Origin: JAVBRA01 sp031548435
GTDB lineage: Bacteria > Bacteroidota > Bacteroidia > Bacteroidales > Rikenellaceae
DNA: 42,463 nt
Reading direction: 5' to 3'
Assembly: GCA_031548435.1 (NCBI GenBank)
Contig: JAVBRA010000021.1
Location: forward strand, 1 to 42,463
How positions within the stretch are numbered: position 1 is the first letter of the stretch; every line of letters starts with the position of its first letter. A program made the position numbers and the translations under genes. This document shows positions 1-7,947 of the stretch, piece after piece. Below the pieces are notes generated by a model, which worked only from the letters and a program-made list of their open reading frames with translations, had not been told where the DNA came from and did no database searches.

Positions 1-90
1 CCCCCCCCCCACCATCAACACACCCCCCGAAACGAAAAACCGGGCCCGCGGCCGTATCCAATCACCGCCCCGCTTCTCACGCCCGAAAGG
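1..90. other. Short gene-free left edge
   Basis: There is no supported gene between the window edge and the recJ stop codon. The first ten bases are a run of C, followed by C-rich sequence. No terminator hairpin with a T-run is obvious for recJ. A neighbouring gene may lie just outside the window. Confidence 0.5.
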
Positions 91-1851
91 TTATTTCGAC
101 TTTTTGATATCCTTGATGCGCAACTGCGGCGACACCACGCCCCGGTAGTTGTTCTCGACCACGGTGTAGCAGACGTCGATCTGCCCGCCGGCTTTGACGT
201 GCTCGTAGAAAGCCGCCTGCTGGAACGCGATGGACGACATCGGGTTGTAGGGGTTGTCGGCCGACACCAGGTCCATCTTCAGGTGGTCCCTCTCGGCGCC
301 CACCAGCCGTGCGCCGCCGTTGTCGCTCACCCCGCGCGTGACGAACACGGGCGACATGTTGCCCGGCCCGAACGGATGGAACGCGTTGAGCATGGAACGG
401 AACGACGGGTCGATCTCGGAAAAGGTCAGTTCGGCATCGATCTCCACCTGGGGGATCAGCACCTCGGGGTCGATGTGCTCGTTGACGTAGTCTGTAAAGC
501 GCTTTTTAAATTTCTCGACGTTTTCGGGTTTCATGGTCATCCCCGCGGCGTAGGTGTGCCCGCCGAAGTTCTCCAGCAGGTCGGAGCACGACTCCACCGC
601 CTGGTAGAGGTCGAACCCGGGCACGCTGCGCGCCGAACCGGTCACAAACCCGTTGGACATGGTCAGGATCACCGTCGGGCGGTAGTAGGTCTCGATCAGG
701 CGCGAAGCCACGATCCCCACGATTCCTTTAATCCACGAGGGGTTATAGATGATCGTGCACCGGGCGTTGCGCAACTCGGGGTCGTTCTCCACGATCTCGT
801 GCGCCTCGGTGGTGATGGTGCGGTCGATGCTCTTGCGGTCGGTGTTCCACGTGTCGATGTGGTCGCCGTACAGCGTGGCCTTCTCCACACTCTTGGCAAC
901 CAGTAGCTTCACCACATGGTGGCCGCCCGAACGCGTGGCCCCGTTGCCTTCGTCCTCCATCACCATGCGGCCGGCGGCGTTGATGCGCGGCCCGATCTTG
1001 AAGACGATGTCGTCGATGGTGATGGTGTGTTTCTCCAACCCGCAGATTTTGATGATCGACTCCAGACCCTTGCCCGGATGCTCGTTGAGCCGTTTCAGCC
1101 CGTAATAAGCCAGAATGCGGTTTTCACCCACCAGCGGCACGATGTCCGAAGCGATGCTCACGGCCACAAAATCCATCAGCGACTCCACCCTTGAGAACGG
1201 CAAACCCTTGTACTGGCAATACCCCTGCAACAGCTTGAACCCGACGCCGCATCCCGACAGATCCTCGAACGGATAACTGCAATCGGAACGCTTGGGGTCG
1301 AGCACCGCCACGGCCGCCGGAATGGTGTCGCCCGGCAGGTGGTGGTCGCAGATGATAAAGTCGATCCCCTTTTCTTTGGCGTAGGCCACTTTTTCGACAG
1401 CCTTGATGCCGCAGTCCAGGGCGATGATCAGCCCCACCCCTTCGTCCGCCGCATGGTCGATGGCCTTGTACGAAACGCCGTAGCCCTCGGTGTAGCGGTC
1501 GGGGATGTAGTAGCTCATGTTTTCGTACCCCATGTCCTGCAAAAACGAATAGACGATGGCAACTGCCGTCGTGCCGTCCACGTCATAGTCGCCATAGACC
1601 ATGATCTTCTGGTTGGCGGCGATCGCCTCGTCCAGCCGCCGCACCGCCTGCTCCATGTCTTTCATCAGGAACGGGTTGTGCAGGTTCTCCAGCCGGGGAT
1701 TAAAAAACCTGAAAGCCTTCTCGTAGGTGTCTATGCCGCGCTGGATCAAAAGGTTCGCAAGCACGGGCGCGATGCCCAGAACCGAGGACAACTCCTCCGT
1801 CCGGGTTTTGTCGGCCCGCTCTTTCAGAACCCATCTTTTCTCCTTTGACAT
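91..1851 (-). CDS. recJ: Single-stranded-DNA-specific exonuclease RecJ
   Basis: This is the 5'-to-3' single-strand DNA exonuclease of recombination and mismatch/base-excision repair, acting in the cytoplasm. The 586-residue protein has the DHH phosphoesterase motifs in order: YGDYDVDG at about 86-93, ALDCG at about 144-148 and CDHH at about 168-171, which bind the catalytic metal ions. A DHHA1-type GGHTYAAGM motif lies in the C-terminal half, followed by the OB-fold region. Length matches the family (about 570-580 residues). The ATG at 1851 gives an N-terminus with the usual short lead before the DHH domain. It reads away from lipA-lipB with a 165-base gap. Family assignment is secure from the motifs. 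Confidence 0.96.
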   Translation of the reverse strand: MSKEKRWVLKERADKTRTEELSSVLGIAPVLANLLIQRGIDTYEKAFRFFNPRLENLHNPFLMKDMEQAVRRLDEAIAANQKIMVYGDYDVDGTTAVAIVYSFLQDMGYENMSYYIPDRYTEGYGVSYKAIDHAADEGVGLIIALDCGIKAVEKVAYAKEKGIDFIICDHHLPGDTIPAAVAVLDPKRSDCSYPFEDLSGCGVGFKLLQGYCQYKGLPFSRVESLMDFVAVSIASDIVPLVGENRILAYYGLKRLNEHPGKGLESIIKICGLEKHTITIDDIVFKIGPRINAAGRMVMEDEGNGATRSGGHHVVKLLVAKSVEKATLYGDHIDTWNTDRKSIDRTITTEAHEIVENDPELRNARCTIIYNPSWIKGIVGIVASRLIETYYRPTVILTMSNGFVTGSARSVPGFDLYQAVESCSDLLENFGGHTYAAGMTMKPENVEKFKKRFTDYVNEHIDPEVLIPQVEIDAELTFSEIDPSFRSMLNAFHPFGPGNMSPVFVTRGVSDNGGARLVGAERDHLKMDLVSADNPYNPMSSIAFQQAAFYEHVKAGGQIDVCYTVVENNYRGVVSPQLRIKDIKKSK

Positions 1852-2016
1852 AAACTATTTTTATTATTATTTACTAATCTTTGGTTGTCCGGGGCCTTTC
1901 CTTTGCCCGACATCATCCCGGGCCTGTTCCGGGATCTGTGGCACAGCAGCGACCAAGAAATTTTCGTAGCCGCTTTCTTGCCGGCCAAAACCTTCAAAGC
2001 GGCCGGATTCCGTGCA

Positions 2017-2718
2017 TTAACGGCCCCACGGCTCCAACTCACATTCGAACCGGCGGGAGAAACACTCTTTGAACGCCTCTTTCACATCCGCCATCGCAAC
2101 CTTGCGGCCCAGTTCCTTCTCCATCGAGGTGACCCCCTTGTCCACAAACCCGCAGGGGTTGATGTACGAGAAATAGGCCAGGTCGGTATTCACATTCAGC
2201 GCAAAGCCGTGCATGGTCACATAATGCGACGCCTTGACCCCGATGGCGCAGATCTTCCGGGCCGAGGGCCCGTGCGCGTCGATCCAGACGCCTGTGGCCC
2301 CGTCGAGCCTGCCCGCTTCGATGCCCCACCGGCCGATGCAGTCGATGACGCACTGCTCGACCAGGAACACATAGTCTTTCAGCCCCATCCCGAACCGCCC
2401 GATGTCGAGGATCGGATAGCCCACCAGCTGGCCGTAGCCGTGGTAAGTGATATCGCCTCCGCGGTCGGTGCGGAAATAGGTGGCGCCGATGCGTGAGAGA
2501 AGTTCGTCGCCAATCAGCAGGTTCGCCTCGCTGCCGCTTTTGCCCAGCGTGTATACATGCGGATGCTCGCACAGCAATAACACGCCGTTCTCATTCCTGC
2601 CCGCCGCTTTGCCTTCGACAATGCGGCCGAAGTATTCTTTCTGCCTCTCCCACGCGGCGCCGTACTCGACGACGCCGGCGTCTTCCACCCGCACGGGCCT
2701 GGTTCCGCTATCCGGCAT
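2017..2718 (-). CDS. lipB: Octanoyl-[acyl-carrier protein]:protein N-octanoyltransferase LipB
   Basis: LipB transfers octanoate from acyl-carrier protein to the lipoyl domains of 2-oxoacid dehydrogenases and GcvH, the first step of lipoate synthesis. The 233-residue product carries CEHPHVYTLGKSG, then RGGDITYHGYGQ, then GVKASHYVTMHGFALNV and INPCG. Together these hold the family's catalytic lysine (in GVKAS) and cysteine (in PCG). I chose the ATG at 2718, not the longer frame open to 2844, because the upstream residues are arginine- and proline-rich shadow sequence inside lipA and the conserved family N-terminus starts near MPDSG. The start overlaps the lipA stop by 11 bases, indicating translational coupling in a lipA-lipB operon. 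Confidence 0.95.
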   Translation of the reverse strand: MPDSGTRPVRVEDAGVVEYGAAWERQKEYFGRIVEGKAAGRNENGVLLLCEHPHVYTLGKSGSEANLLIGDELLSRIGATYFRTDRGGDITYHGYGQLVGYPILDIGRFGMGLKDYVFLVEQCVIDCIGRWGIEAGRLDGATGVWIDAHGPSARKICAIGVKASHYVTMHGFALNVNTDLAYFSYINPCGFVDKGVTSMEKELGRKVAMADVKEAFKECFSRRFECELEPWGR

Positions 2719-3604
2719 TTTTCGCCGATTTACAACAGTTGCTGGCCTCGTAAGCCTTGTCGGCCAGATACGACGACCGCACCATGGGGCCGCTCTCCAC
2801 GCCGGAAAAGCCGCGCCGCAGCGCCTCCTCTTTATACTTGGCAAATTGATCGGGGTGGACGTATTCCGAAACGGGAAGGTTCTCTTTCGTCGGCTGGAGG
2901 TACTGTCCGATGGTGACGATGTCGCACCCGGCGGCAGCCAGGTCGTCGAGCGTCGTCAGCACATCGGCCTCGGTTTCGCCCAAACCCAGCATCAGGCCGC
3001 TTTTGGAAGTCGCGCCTTTAGAAGCAAGGTAGGCCAGCACGTCGAGGCTGGTGCGGTATTTGGCCCGGCTGCGCACCCGGGGGGTGAGCCGCTCCACGGT
3101 TTCGATATTATGGCCGATGATGTCGGGCCCGGCGGCCATGACAATGTCAAGCAACTCCGTCCTTGCGTCGAAGTCGGGGATCAGCACCTCTATGGTTACG
3201 TCGGGATTGGCTTGGCGGACAGCCCGGATCACGTCCGCCCAGTGGGCCGCGCCGAGATCGGGCAGGTCATCGCGGTCGACCGAGGTCAGCACGCAATGTC
3301 TCAGCCCCATTAGTTTAATGGAACGAGCCACTTTGATTGGCTCCGAAGTATCCACGGGCAGGGGTTTTCCCGTTTTCGTAGCGCAAAACTTACACGATCG
3401 GGTGCACACATCGCCCAGCACCATGAACGTCGCCGTTTTGCGACTCCAGCATTCGGCCTGATTGGGACACCGCCCACTACTACATATCGTATGCAGATTA
3501 TGCTCCCGGACGATCGAAGCGACCTCTGCAAATTCCTTGGTTTCGTGTAGTTTTATCTTAAGCCATACCGGTTTTTTTCCTGCCCTGTCTCCATGATCAG
3601 GCAT
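2708..3604 (-). CDS. lipA: Lipoyl synthase LipA (radical SAM)
   Basis: LipA inserts two sulfur atoms into protein-bound octanoate, the product of the overlapping lipB gene. The 298-residue sequence shows both iron-sulfur cluster motifs: the auxiliary-cluster C-x4-C-x5-C motif (CSSGRCPNQAEC, about residues 41-52) and the radical SAM C-x3-C-x2-C motif (CTRSCKFC). A C-terminal RSSY supplies the serine ligand of the auxiliary cluster. Length is normal for the family. A TAnnTTTG promoter element lies 28 bases upstream. It is the first gene of the lipA-lipB unit. Confidence 0.97.
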   Translation of the reverse strand: MPDHGDRAGKKPVWLKIKLHETKEFAEVASIVREHNLHTICSSGRCPNQAECWSRKTATFMVLGDVCTRSCKFCATKTGKPLPVDTSEPIKVARSIKLMGLRHCVLTSVDRDDLPDLGAAHWADVIRAVRQANPDVTIEVLIPDFDARTELLDIVMAAGPDIIGHNIETVERLTPRVRSRAKYRTSLDVLAYLASKGATSKSGLMLGLGETEADVLTTLDDLAAAGCDIVTIGQYLQPTKENLPVSEYVHPDQFAKYKEEALRRGFSGVESGPMVRSSYLADKAYEASNCCKSAKNAG

Positions 3605-4018
3605 GTCAGTTCACTATTTTTCCAATTAGCGCAAAGATATAAAATAATTTAATTTCTATACCTCCATCCGGAAATTTTATTTCACCCGGAGGTTGTTTCC
3701 CGCTTGCAGGCCGCGGCGGTCGGTGGAAAACCGGAAGCAGCGTTGTGACGCATCTTTCCATCAATTGCGTTAAGGCGGTATTTCACCTGGTTTTATCTCC
3801 CATCGCCATATGTGGAAATTACGGCGGAAAAAGTCGCGAAAATTTTTAGTTGAGAAATAAATCACTAATATTGCTTTAAATTAAATGCTTTTATTTAATA
3901 TTGCACCTAATCCGGACTTAATAAAAAAACACAGTGGTTATAAAAATATTCTAATCAAATAATTTTATACAATTATAACCGATAATAACGACTCTCGTAA
4001 CATTCTAAATCCAAGGTT
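3605..4018. other. Divergent lipA / araC-family intergenic region
   Basis: This 414-base AT-rich spacer separates two divergent genes. Apart from the minus-strand lipA promoter element I see no gene and no convincing TAnnTTTG for the regulator on the plus strand. The last 150 bases before the regulator are very AT-rich and could carry its control sites, but nothing specific can be named. Confidence 0.5.
3632..3639 (-). promoter_or_regulatory. Bacteroidota -7 promoter element of lipA-lipB
   Basis: On the minus strand this reads TATCTTTG, an exact match to TAnnTTTG, about 28 bases before the lipA start. The upstream sequence is AT-rich; I see no clear -33 TTTG box. Confidence 0.6.
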
Positions 4019-4963
4019 ATGAACAGTGAAACTCACAAGGCGTCCGACCATCCGGACATTGTAAAATACATCGTGGCCGAACGAACGGGAATGCAGCAGG
4101 TTCTCTATCGGAGAAACGTCATAGGATACATCATTGAAGGGAAAAAGGTGTTCCACGACGGCGACCGGTCGCTGGCGGCGGACAAGGGCGATCTTTTTTA
4201 TCTGAACAACGGAACCCATTACATCGAAGACATTCCCGGGAAAGGCAAGAATTCCGAGCAGATCCTTTTCTATTTCAACCCCGAATGCCTTGCGCGCACG
4301 CTCAACCGGCTGAACACGGTCTTCAATGTCGACGTCCGCTCTTCCCACCACTGCCCGCAATGCACGCAAGACCCGTTCGCCACGTACAAGGGGTGGGACA
4401 ATATCGAAAACTTCTTCCTGTCGGTAGACGTGTACGCAAAAGACGAAGCGTTCTGCGAACAGGGATCGATGCAGAACCTGAAATTCGCCGAACTGGTGTC
4501 GCTGATCATAATGAACAACGACTGCTGCATAAAGAAACGGATCATGGACAGCATCGACCCCGGGCGAAGCGCGTTCGAACAGGCCATCTACGACAACATC
4601 CGCGACAACCTCACGCTCAAAGAGCTGTCGACCAGGTGCAACAAAAGCCCGGCGGTATTCACCCGCGATTTCAAACTCTATTTCAACGATCCGCCCCACC
4701 GGTGGTTCACCCGGCAGCGGATGATGAGGGCCCGGATGATGCTGATCTCGTCGAACAAAGCCGTCGGCGACATCGGGCTCGAATGCGGATTTCCCAATGC
4801 ATCCCATTTCATCAAGCAGTTCAGAAAGGCGTACGGAACCACCCCCGCGCAATATCGCCAGGGGCATTCGGGCAATTCGCCCCGTCCGGAAGACGATTCC
4901 GGAAGCGTCCGCTTTCCCGGGAGCGGCAAAGAAATGGTCAACCACCGCATGCCGGATTATTGA
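4019..4963 (+). CDS. AraC-family transcriptional regulator
   Basis: This is a DNA-binding regulator; its target and ligand are unknown. The 314-residue protein has an N-terminal cupin-like sensing region with a GDLFYLNNGTHY stretch near residue 60. The C-terminal double helix-turn-helix starts near IYDNIRDNLTLKELSTRCN and ends with the family signature DIGLECGFPNASHFIKQFRK followed by GTTPAQYR. A polar tail of about 35 residues after the signature is longer than usual. The internal CSQ/CPQC-like cysteines (around HHCPQCTQD) are notable but unassigned. It stands alone between lipA and metK. Confidence 0.9.
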   Translation: MNSETHKASDHPDIVKYIVAERTGMQQVLYRRNVIGYIIEGKKVFHDGDRSLAADKGDLFYLNNGTHYIEDIPGKGKNSEQILFYFNPECLARTLNRLNTVFNVDVRSSHHCPQCTQDPFATYKGWDNIENFFLSVDVYAKDEAFCEQGSMQNLKFAELVSLIIMNNDCCIKKRIMDSIDPGRSAFEQAIYDNIRDNLTLKELSTRCNKSPAVFTRDFKLYFNDPPHRWFTRQRMMRARMMLISSNKAVGDIGLECGFPNASHFIKQFRKAYGTTPAQYRQGHSGNSPRPEDDSGSVRFPGSGKEMVNHRMPDY

Positions 4964-5051
4964 CCGCCGCGGGAGAGCGTTTGCGGGCAAGAGAAAGAAA
5001 CGCCCTGCAGGGTATTTATATGGCCCAGGGTTGACGCCTGGCAGCACTTAT

Positions 5052-5079
5052 CCTGCGCCCGCCCCGAAGGCGGCGCAGG
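5052..5079. repeat. GC-rich hairpin after the AraC-family gene
   Basis: CCTGCGCC and GGCGCAGG arms flank a short CCGAA-type loop with one unpaired C. No T-run follows, so it is at best a weak terminator for the regulator gene. Confidence 0.35.
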
Positions 5080-5104
5080 CCTCCCGTAAATCCAACAGGA
5101 ACAA

Positions 5105-5136
5105 ATAAAAACGGAGCTTCCTGCAGGAAGCTCCGT
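5105..5136 (-). terminator. Intrinsic terminator of metK
   Basis: A perfect 13-base palindromic stem (ACGGAGCTTCCTG and its complement) is followed on the minus strand by TTTTT. It lies 24 bases after the metK stop codon. It may also slow plus-strand transcription arriving from the regulator gene. Confidence 0.85.
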
Positions 5137-5159
5137 TCGGGTTATTGGGAACCGCAGAG

Positions 5160-6455
5160 TTACAGCGAGAATTCTTTTTTCAGCATCTCTGCGGCATCGG
5201 TTTTTTCCCAGGAGAAGAATTCGATCTCCCGCTCGGTTTTCTGGCCGCCGTAACGCAACTCCACCAGTTGTTTGTAGGGCGCGCGTCCGAAGTGGCCGTA
5301 CGAGGCGGTGGGTTCGAAGATCGGGTATTTGAGCCCGAACTTCTCGACGATCTTCGCCGGACGCAGGTCGAACAGTTTTTCGATCTTTTCGGCGATCTGC
5401 CCGTCCGACAGCGTTACTTTCGACGTGCCGTAGGTGTTGATGAACACGCTCAGCGGATGCGCCACGCCAATGGCGTACGACACCTGTACCAGCACCTCGT
5501 CGGCGATGCCCGCGGCCACCATGTTCTTGGCAATGTGGCGCGAGGCGTAGGCAGCCGAGCGGTCGACCTTCGACGAGTCTTTGCCCGAGAACGCTCCGCC
5601 GCCGTGGGCGCCTTTGCCTCCGTAGGTGTCAACGATGATTTTGCGGCCGGTGAGGCCCGTGTCGCCGTGCGGCCCGCCGATCACGAACTTGCCGGTGGGA
5701 TTGACGTGAAGGATGTAGTCGTCTTTGATCAGCGCGGCCAGTTGTCCGTCACCCGCAGCTTCGAGGCGCTGCTTCACCCGCGGCAGGAGAATGTGGCGTA
5801 CGTCGTCTTTGATTTTTTCACCCATCTGCCGTTCGGCCGTTTTCTCGCAGCCGCCGGCCATCGAACACGAAACGAACTCGTCGTGCTGGGTCGACACCAC
5901 AATGGTGTGCACCCGCGCGGGCTTGCCGTTGTCGTTGTACTCGACCGTCACCTGGCTCTTGGAATCGGGACGCAGGTAGGTCATCGCCTTCCCTTCGCGG
6001 CGGATGTCGGCCAGCTCTTGCAGGATCACGTGCGAGAGCATCAGCGATGCCGGCATGTATTCGTTGGTTTCGTTGCTGGCGTAGCCGAACATGATGCCCT
6101 GGTCGCCGGCTCCCTGTTCGTCGGCGCTGGCGCGCACCACCCCCTGGTTGATGTCGGGCGACTGTTCGTGGATGGCCGAGAGCACCCCGCAGGCGCTGCC
6201 GTCGAACATGTAGTCCGACTTGTCATAGCCGATGCGGTTAATGACCCCGCGCGTGATCGACTGGATGTCGATGTAGGCCTCCGAGTTCACCTCGCCGCTG
6301 ACCACCACCAGCCCGGTGGTGCAGAGCGTTTCGCAGGCCACTTTCGAATTGGGGTCGTTGCGCAGGAATTCGTCGAGGATGGCGTCCGAGATCTGGTCCG
6401 ACACTTTGTCGGGGTGTCCTTCCGACACCGATTCGGATGTGAATAGGTATCCCAT
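5160..6455 (-). CDS. metK: S-adenosylmethionine synthase
   Basis: MetK makes S-adenosylmethionine from methionine and ATP in the cytoplasm; SAM also feeds the radical SAM enzymes in this window. The 431-residue protein begins MGYLFTSESVSEGHPDKVSD, the family N-terminal signature. It has GAGDQGIMFGYA (hexapeptide signature region) and the P-loop-like GGGAFSGKD. It is longer than the about 384-residue enterobacterial enzyme, as usual for Bacteroidota. A TACCTTTG promoter element lies 28 bases upstream and a strong terminator follows. Confidence 0.97.
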   Translation of the reverse strand: MGYLFTSESVSEGHPDKVSDQISDAILDEFLRNDPNSKVACETLCTTGLVVVSGEVNSEAYIDIQSITRGVINRIGYDKSDYMFDGSACGVLSAIHEQSPDINQGVVRASADEQGAGDQGIMFGYASNETNEYMPASLMLSHVILQELADIRREGKAMTYLRPDSKSQVTVEYNDNGKPARVHTIVVSTQHDEFVSCSMAGGCEKTAERQMGEKIKDDVRHILLPRVKQRLEAAGDGQLAALIKDDYILHVNPTGKFVIGGPHGDTGLTGRKIIVDTYGGKGAHGGGAFSGKDSSKVDRSAAYASRHIAKNMVAAGIADEVLVQVSYAIGVAHPLSVFINTYGTSKVTLSDGQIAEKIEKLFDLRPAKIVEKFGLKYPIFEPTASYGHFGRAPYKQLVELRYGGQKTEREIEFFSWEKTDAAEMLKKEFSL

Positions 6456-6483
6456 ATGTTGTTTTTTAGTTTTTTAGAAACGA

Positions 6484-6491
6484 CAAAGGTA
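6484..6491 (-). promoter_or_regulatory. -7 promoter element of metK
   Basis: The minus strand reads TACCTTTG, matching TAnnTTTG, about 28 bases before the metK ATG, the same spacing as at lipA. Confidence 0.6.
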
Positions 6492-6509
6492 TGAAAAAAT
6501 ATGTTGGAT

Positions 6510-6638
6510 TTATCGTCCTTTCTGCGATTTATACTCCGGTTCTGTCCTGTAAGGAGCCCCGGCATATTTGTCGGCAAGGGCCTTGTTTTTCATTTCTGAG
6601 TCCCGTGTGAGCGCAGGATATGGAATGGTTGTATTCAT
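6510..6638 (-). CDS. Possible 42-residue small protein upstream of metK
   Basis: An ATG at 6638 opens a 42-residue frame ending in TAA at 6510, with a second in-frame ATG after 15 codons (MKNKALADKYAG). The product is hydrophilic and basic at the end (YKSQKGR), with no signal peptide or membrane segment. It points toward metK and ends 19 bases before the metK promoter element. I do not recognise the family, and the frame could be chance; nothing else occupies this 260-base gap on the minus strand. Confidence 0.3.
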   Translation of the reverse strand: MNTTIPYPALTRDSEMKNKALADKYAGAPYRTEPEYKSQKGR

Positions 6639-6663
6639 TATTGGTTGTTAATATGAAAAAACA

Positions 6664-6671
6664 TAAATTTG
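6664..6671 (+). promoter_or_regulatory. -7 promoter element for the beta-propeller lipoprotein
   Basis: TAAATTTG matches TAnnTTTG, and a TTG at 6641-6643 sits 20 bases upstream, the expected spacing of the Bacteroidota -33 box. The start codon follows about 45 bases downstream. Confidence 0.6.
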
Positions 6672-6715
6672 TTGCTTCACCGGAGGGCGGCTAACGCGGG
6701 CCCGATTCCGATAAA

Positions 6716-7807
6716 ATGGAGATGATGATGCGCAAAGCGATATTTGTTTTACTATCGGCATTTATTCTGGCCGGTTGTTCGGGGAAAAATCAAAAAACGG
6801 AGCGGAAAATCGTTTTTGAGATGAACGAAACAAACACCGAACCGGCCGACAGTGTTTGCCGCCTGAAAGAGAACATCGGCTTGCTGGGGCATCTGGCCGA
6901 CTTCGCCATCGTAAGCGACAGCTCCTTCGTTGTTTTGACAGACAACAACGCGTATCTCTATAATGCCGAAGGCGAGCAGTTGCGGACTCTGGGCCTCCAG
7001 GGGCGCGGCAAGGGGGAGTATATCAGGCCGTCGTTGGTTTTCGTCACCCCCGGCCATATTTATCTGTGGTGCAGCATGTTTTTGAAAATGCTCGTTTTTG
7101 ACCGCAACGGAGCGTTCGTCTCCGAATACACGGGTTTTGAGAAGGCCGTGAAGAAATTTGCCGTCAAAGACGACCGGTACGTTTACCTGTACGGCGTGGG
7201 TGAGGAAGATGGCGGGGGCTTTAAGGAGGTGGTGCAGGTATATGATATGAATGAACGGAAGATCACGGATAAATTCTCGGGCCGCGGCGGGGCGAACGAG
7301 GTGATGTTCGCTTACGCCAACTCCGCCGGGTTGTGCGTCGACGGCGGCCGCATGCTCTATGCCCATCCGGCGGAGTTGAAGATTTACGAGCGGAGGCCTG
7401 AAGCAGAAGAGGCGGTTTATTCGGTAAACGATCCGGCGTTCGGGGTGAAATCCGTTTCCGATCATCGGGAGGTGACATCGGCCGGCTCTCAGGAATGGAT
7501 GAAATTTCTGTTCCGCAGCAGTGTCGTAAAAGGAGTTTATGCCGACCGTGGGAAGATCTATCTGTGCGCCGAGATCGGGGAATTTGAATTCGACGATCAC
7601 CTTCATGGCATGGATGCGGGCGGCAGAAAAACCAAGATCTATGTTTTTGAAAACGACATGACGCCCGTTAAGACGGTGACGTACGATCGGCTGCCTTTGT
7701 CGGTCGTTAAAATATACGAAGGGTTTGTCTATTGCATGGACCTCGGTGCTTTTCTTGCCCAAACCGAGAACGTGCAGTCCTATACCCTTAAGCGGATGAA
7801 GATATAG
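6716..7807 (+). CDS. 6-bladed beta-propeller lipoprotein
   Basis: This is a secreted or surface lipoprotein of unknown ligand. The 363-residue product has a lipoprotein signal with lipobox LAGC (Cys21 from the first ATG; ATGs at residues 3-5 are equally good starts). The remainder has the repeating beta-strand and aromatic pattern of the Bacteroidota 6-bladed propeller family (for example LGLQGRGKGEYIRPS, a typical blade turn). It is a single-gene unit with its own promoter and terminator. Family members often sit beside polysaccharide or peptide uptake genes, but no such neighbours exist here, so the role cannot be narrowed. Confidence 0.75.
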   Translation: MEMMMRKAIFVLLSAFILAGCSGKNQKTERKIVFEMNETNTEPADSVCRLKENIGLLGHLADFAIVSDSSFVVLTDNNAYLYNAEGEQLRTLGLQGRGKGEYIRPSLVFVTPGHIYLWCSMFLKMLVFDRNGAFVSEYTGFEKAVKKFAVKDDRYVYLYGVGEEDGGGFKEVVQVYDMNERKITDKFSGRGGANEVMFAYANSAGLCVDGGRMLYAHPAELKIYERRPEAEEAVYSVNDPAFGVKSVSDHREVTSAGSQEWMKFLFRSSVVKGVYADRGKIYLCAEIGEFEFDDHLHGMDAGGRKTKIYVFENDMTPVKTVTYDRLPLSVVKIYEGFVYCMDLGAFLAQTENVQSYTLKRMKI

Positions 7808-7831
7808 CGTTAATTCAATGGCATTAACACG

Positions 7832-7866
7832 CGGCTTCGCATCTGGATGCGGGGCCGTTCGTTTTT
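7832..7866 (+). terminator. Intrinsic terminator after the lipoprotein gene
   Basis: A CGGCTTCGCATC arm pairs with GATGCGGGGCCG (one mismatch) around a 2-base loop and is followed by TTCGTTTTT. Confidence 0.7.
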
Positions 7867-7892
7867 ATTGCGATAAAACTTGGGGGATTTTC

Positions 7893-7922
7893 TTGTTTGC
7901 CGGGAAAAATAAATTAATTTTG
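7893..7922 (+). promoter_or_regulatory. rpsA promoter
   Basis: TTG at 7893-7895 and TAATTTTG at 7915-7922 are separated by 19 bases, the Bacteroidota -33/-7 arrangement. Transcription would begin near 7929, which makes an ATG at 7933 too close and favours the ATG at 7948. Confidence 0.65.
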
Positions 7923-7947
7923 CACCGCCTTAGTGGCTCTATACATA

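Noticed and set aside
1..10. Poly-C run as a phase-variable tract
   Set aside because: It lies at the window edge with no visible gene or promoter attached; nothing can be said about its context.
2718..2844. Longer lipB with a start at 2844
   Set aside because: The 42 added residues are Arg/Pro/Trp-rich shadow sequence within the 3' end of lipA and are not part of the LipB family.
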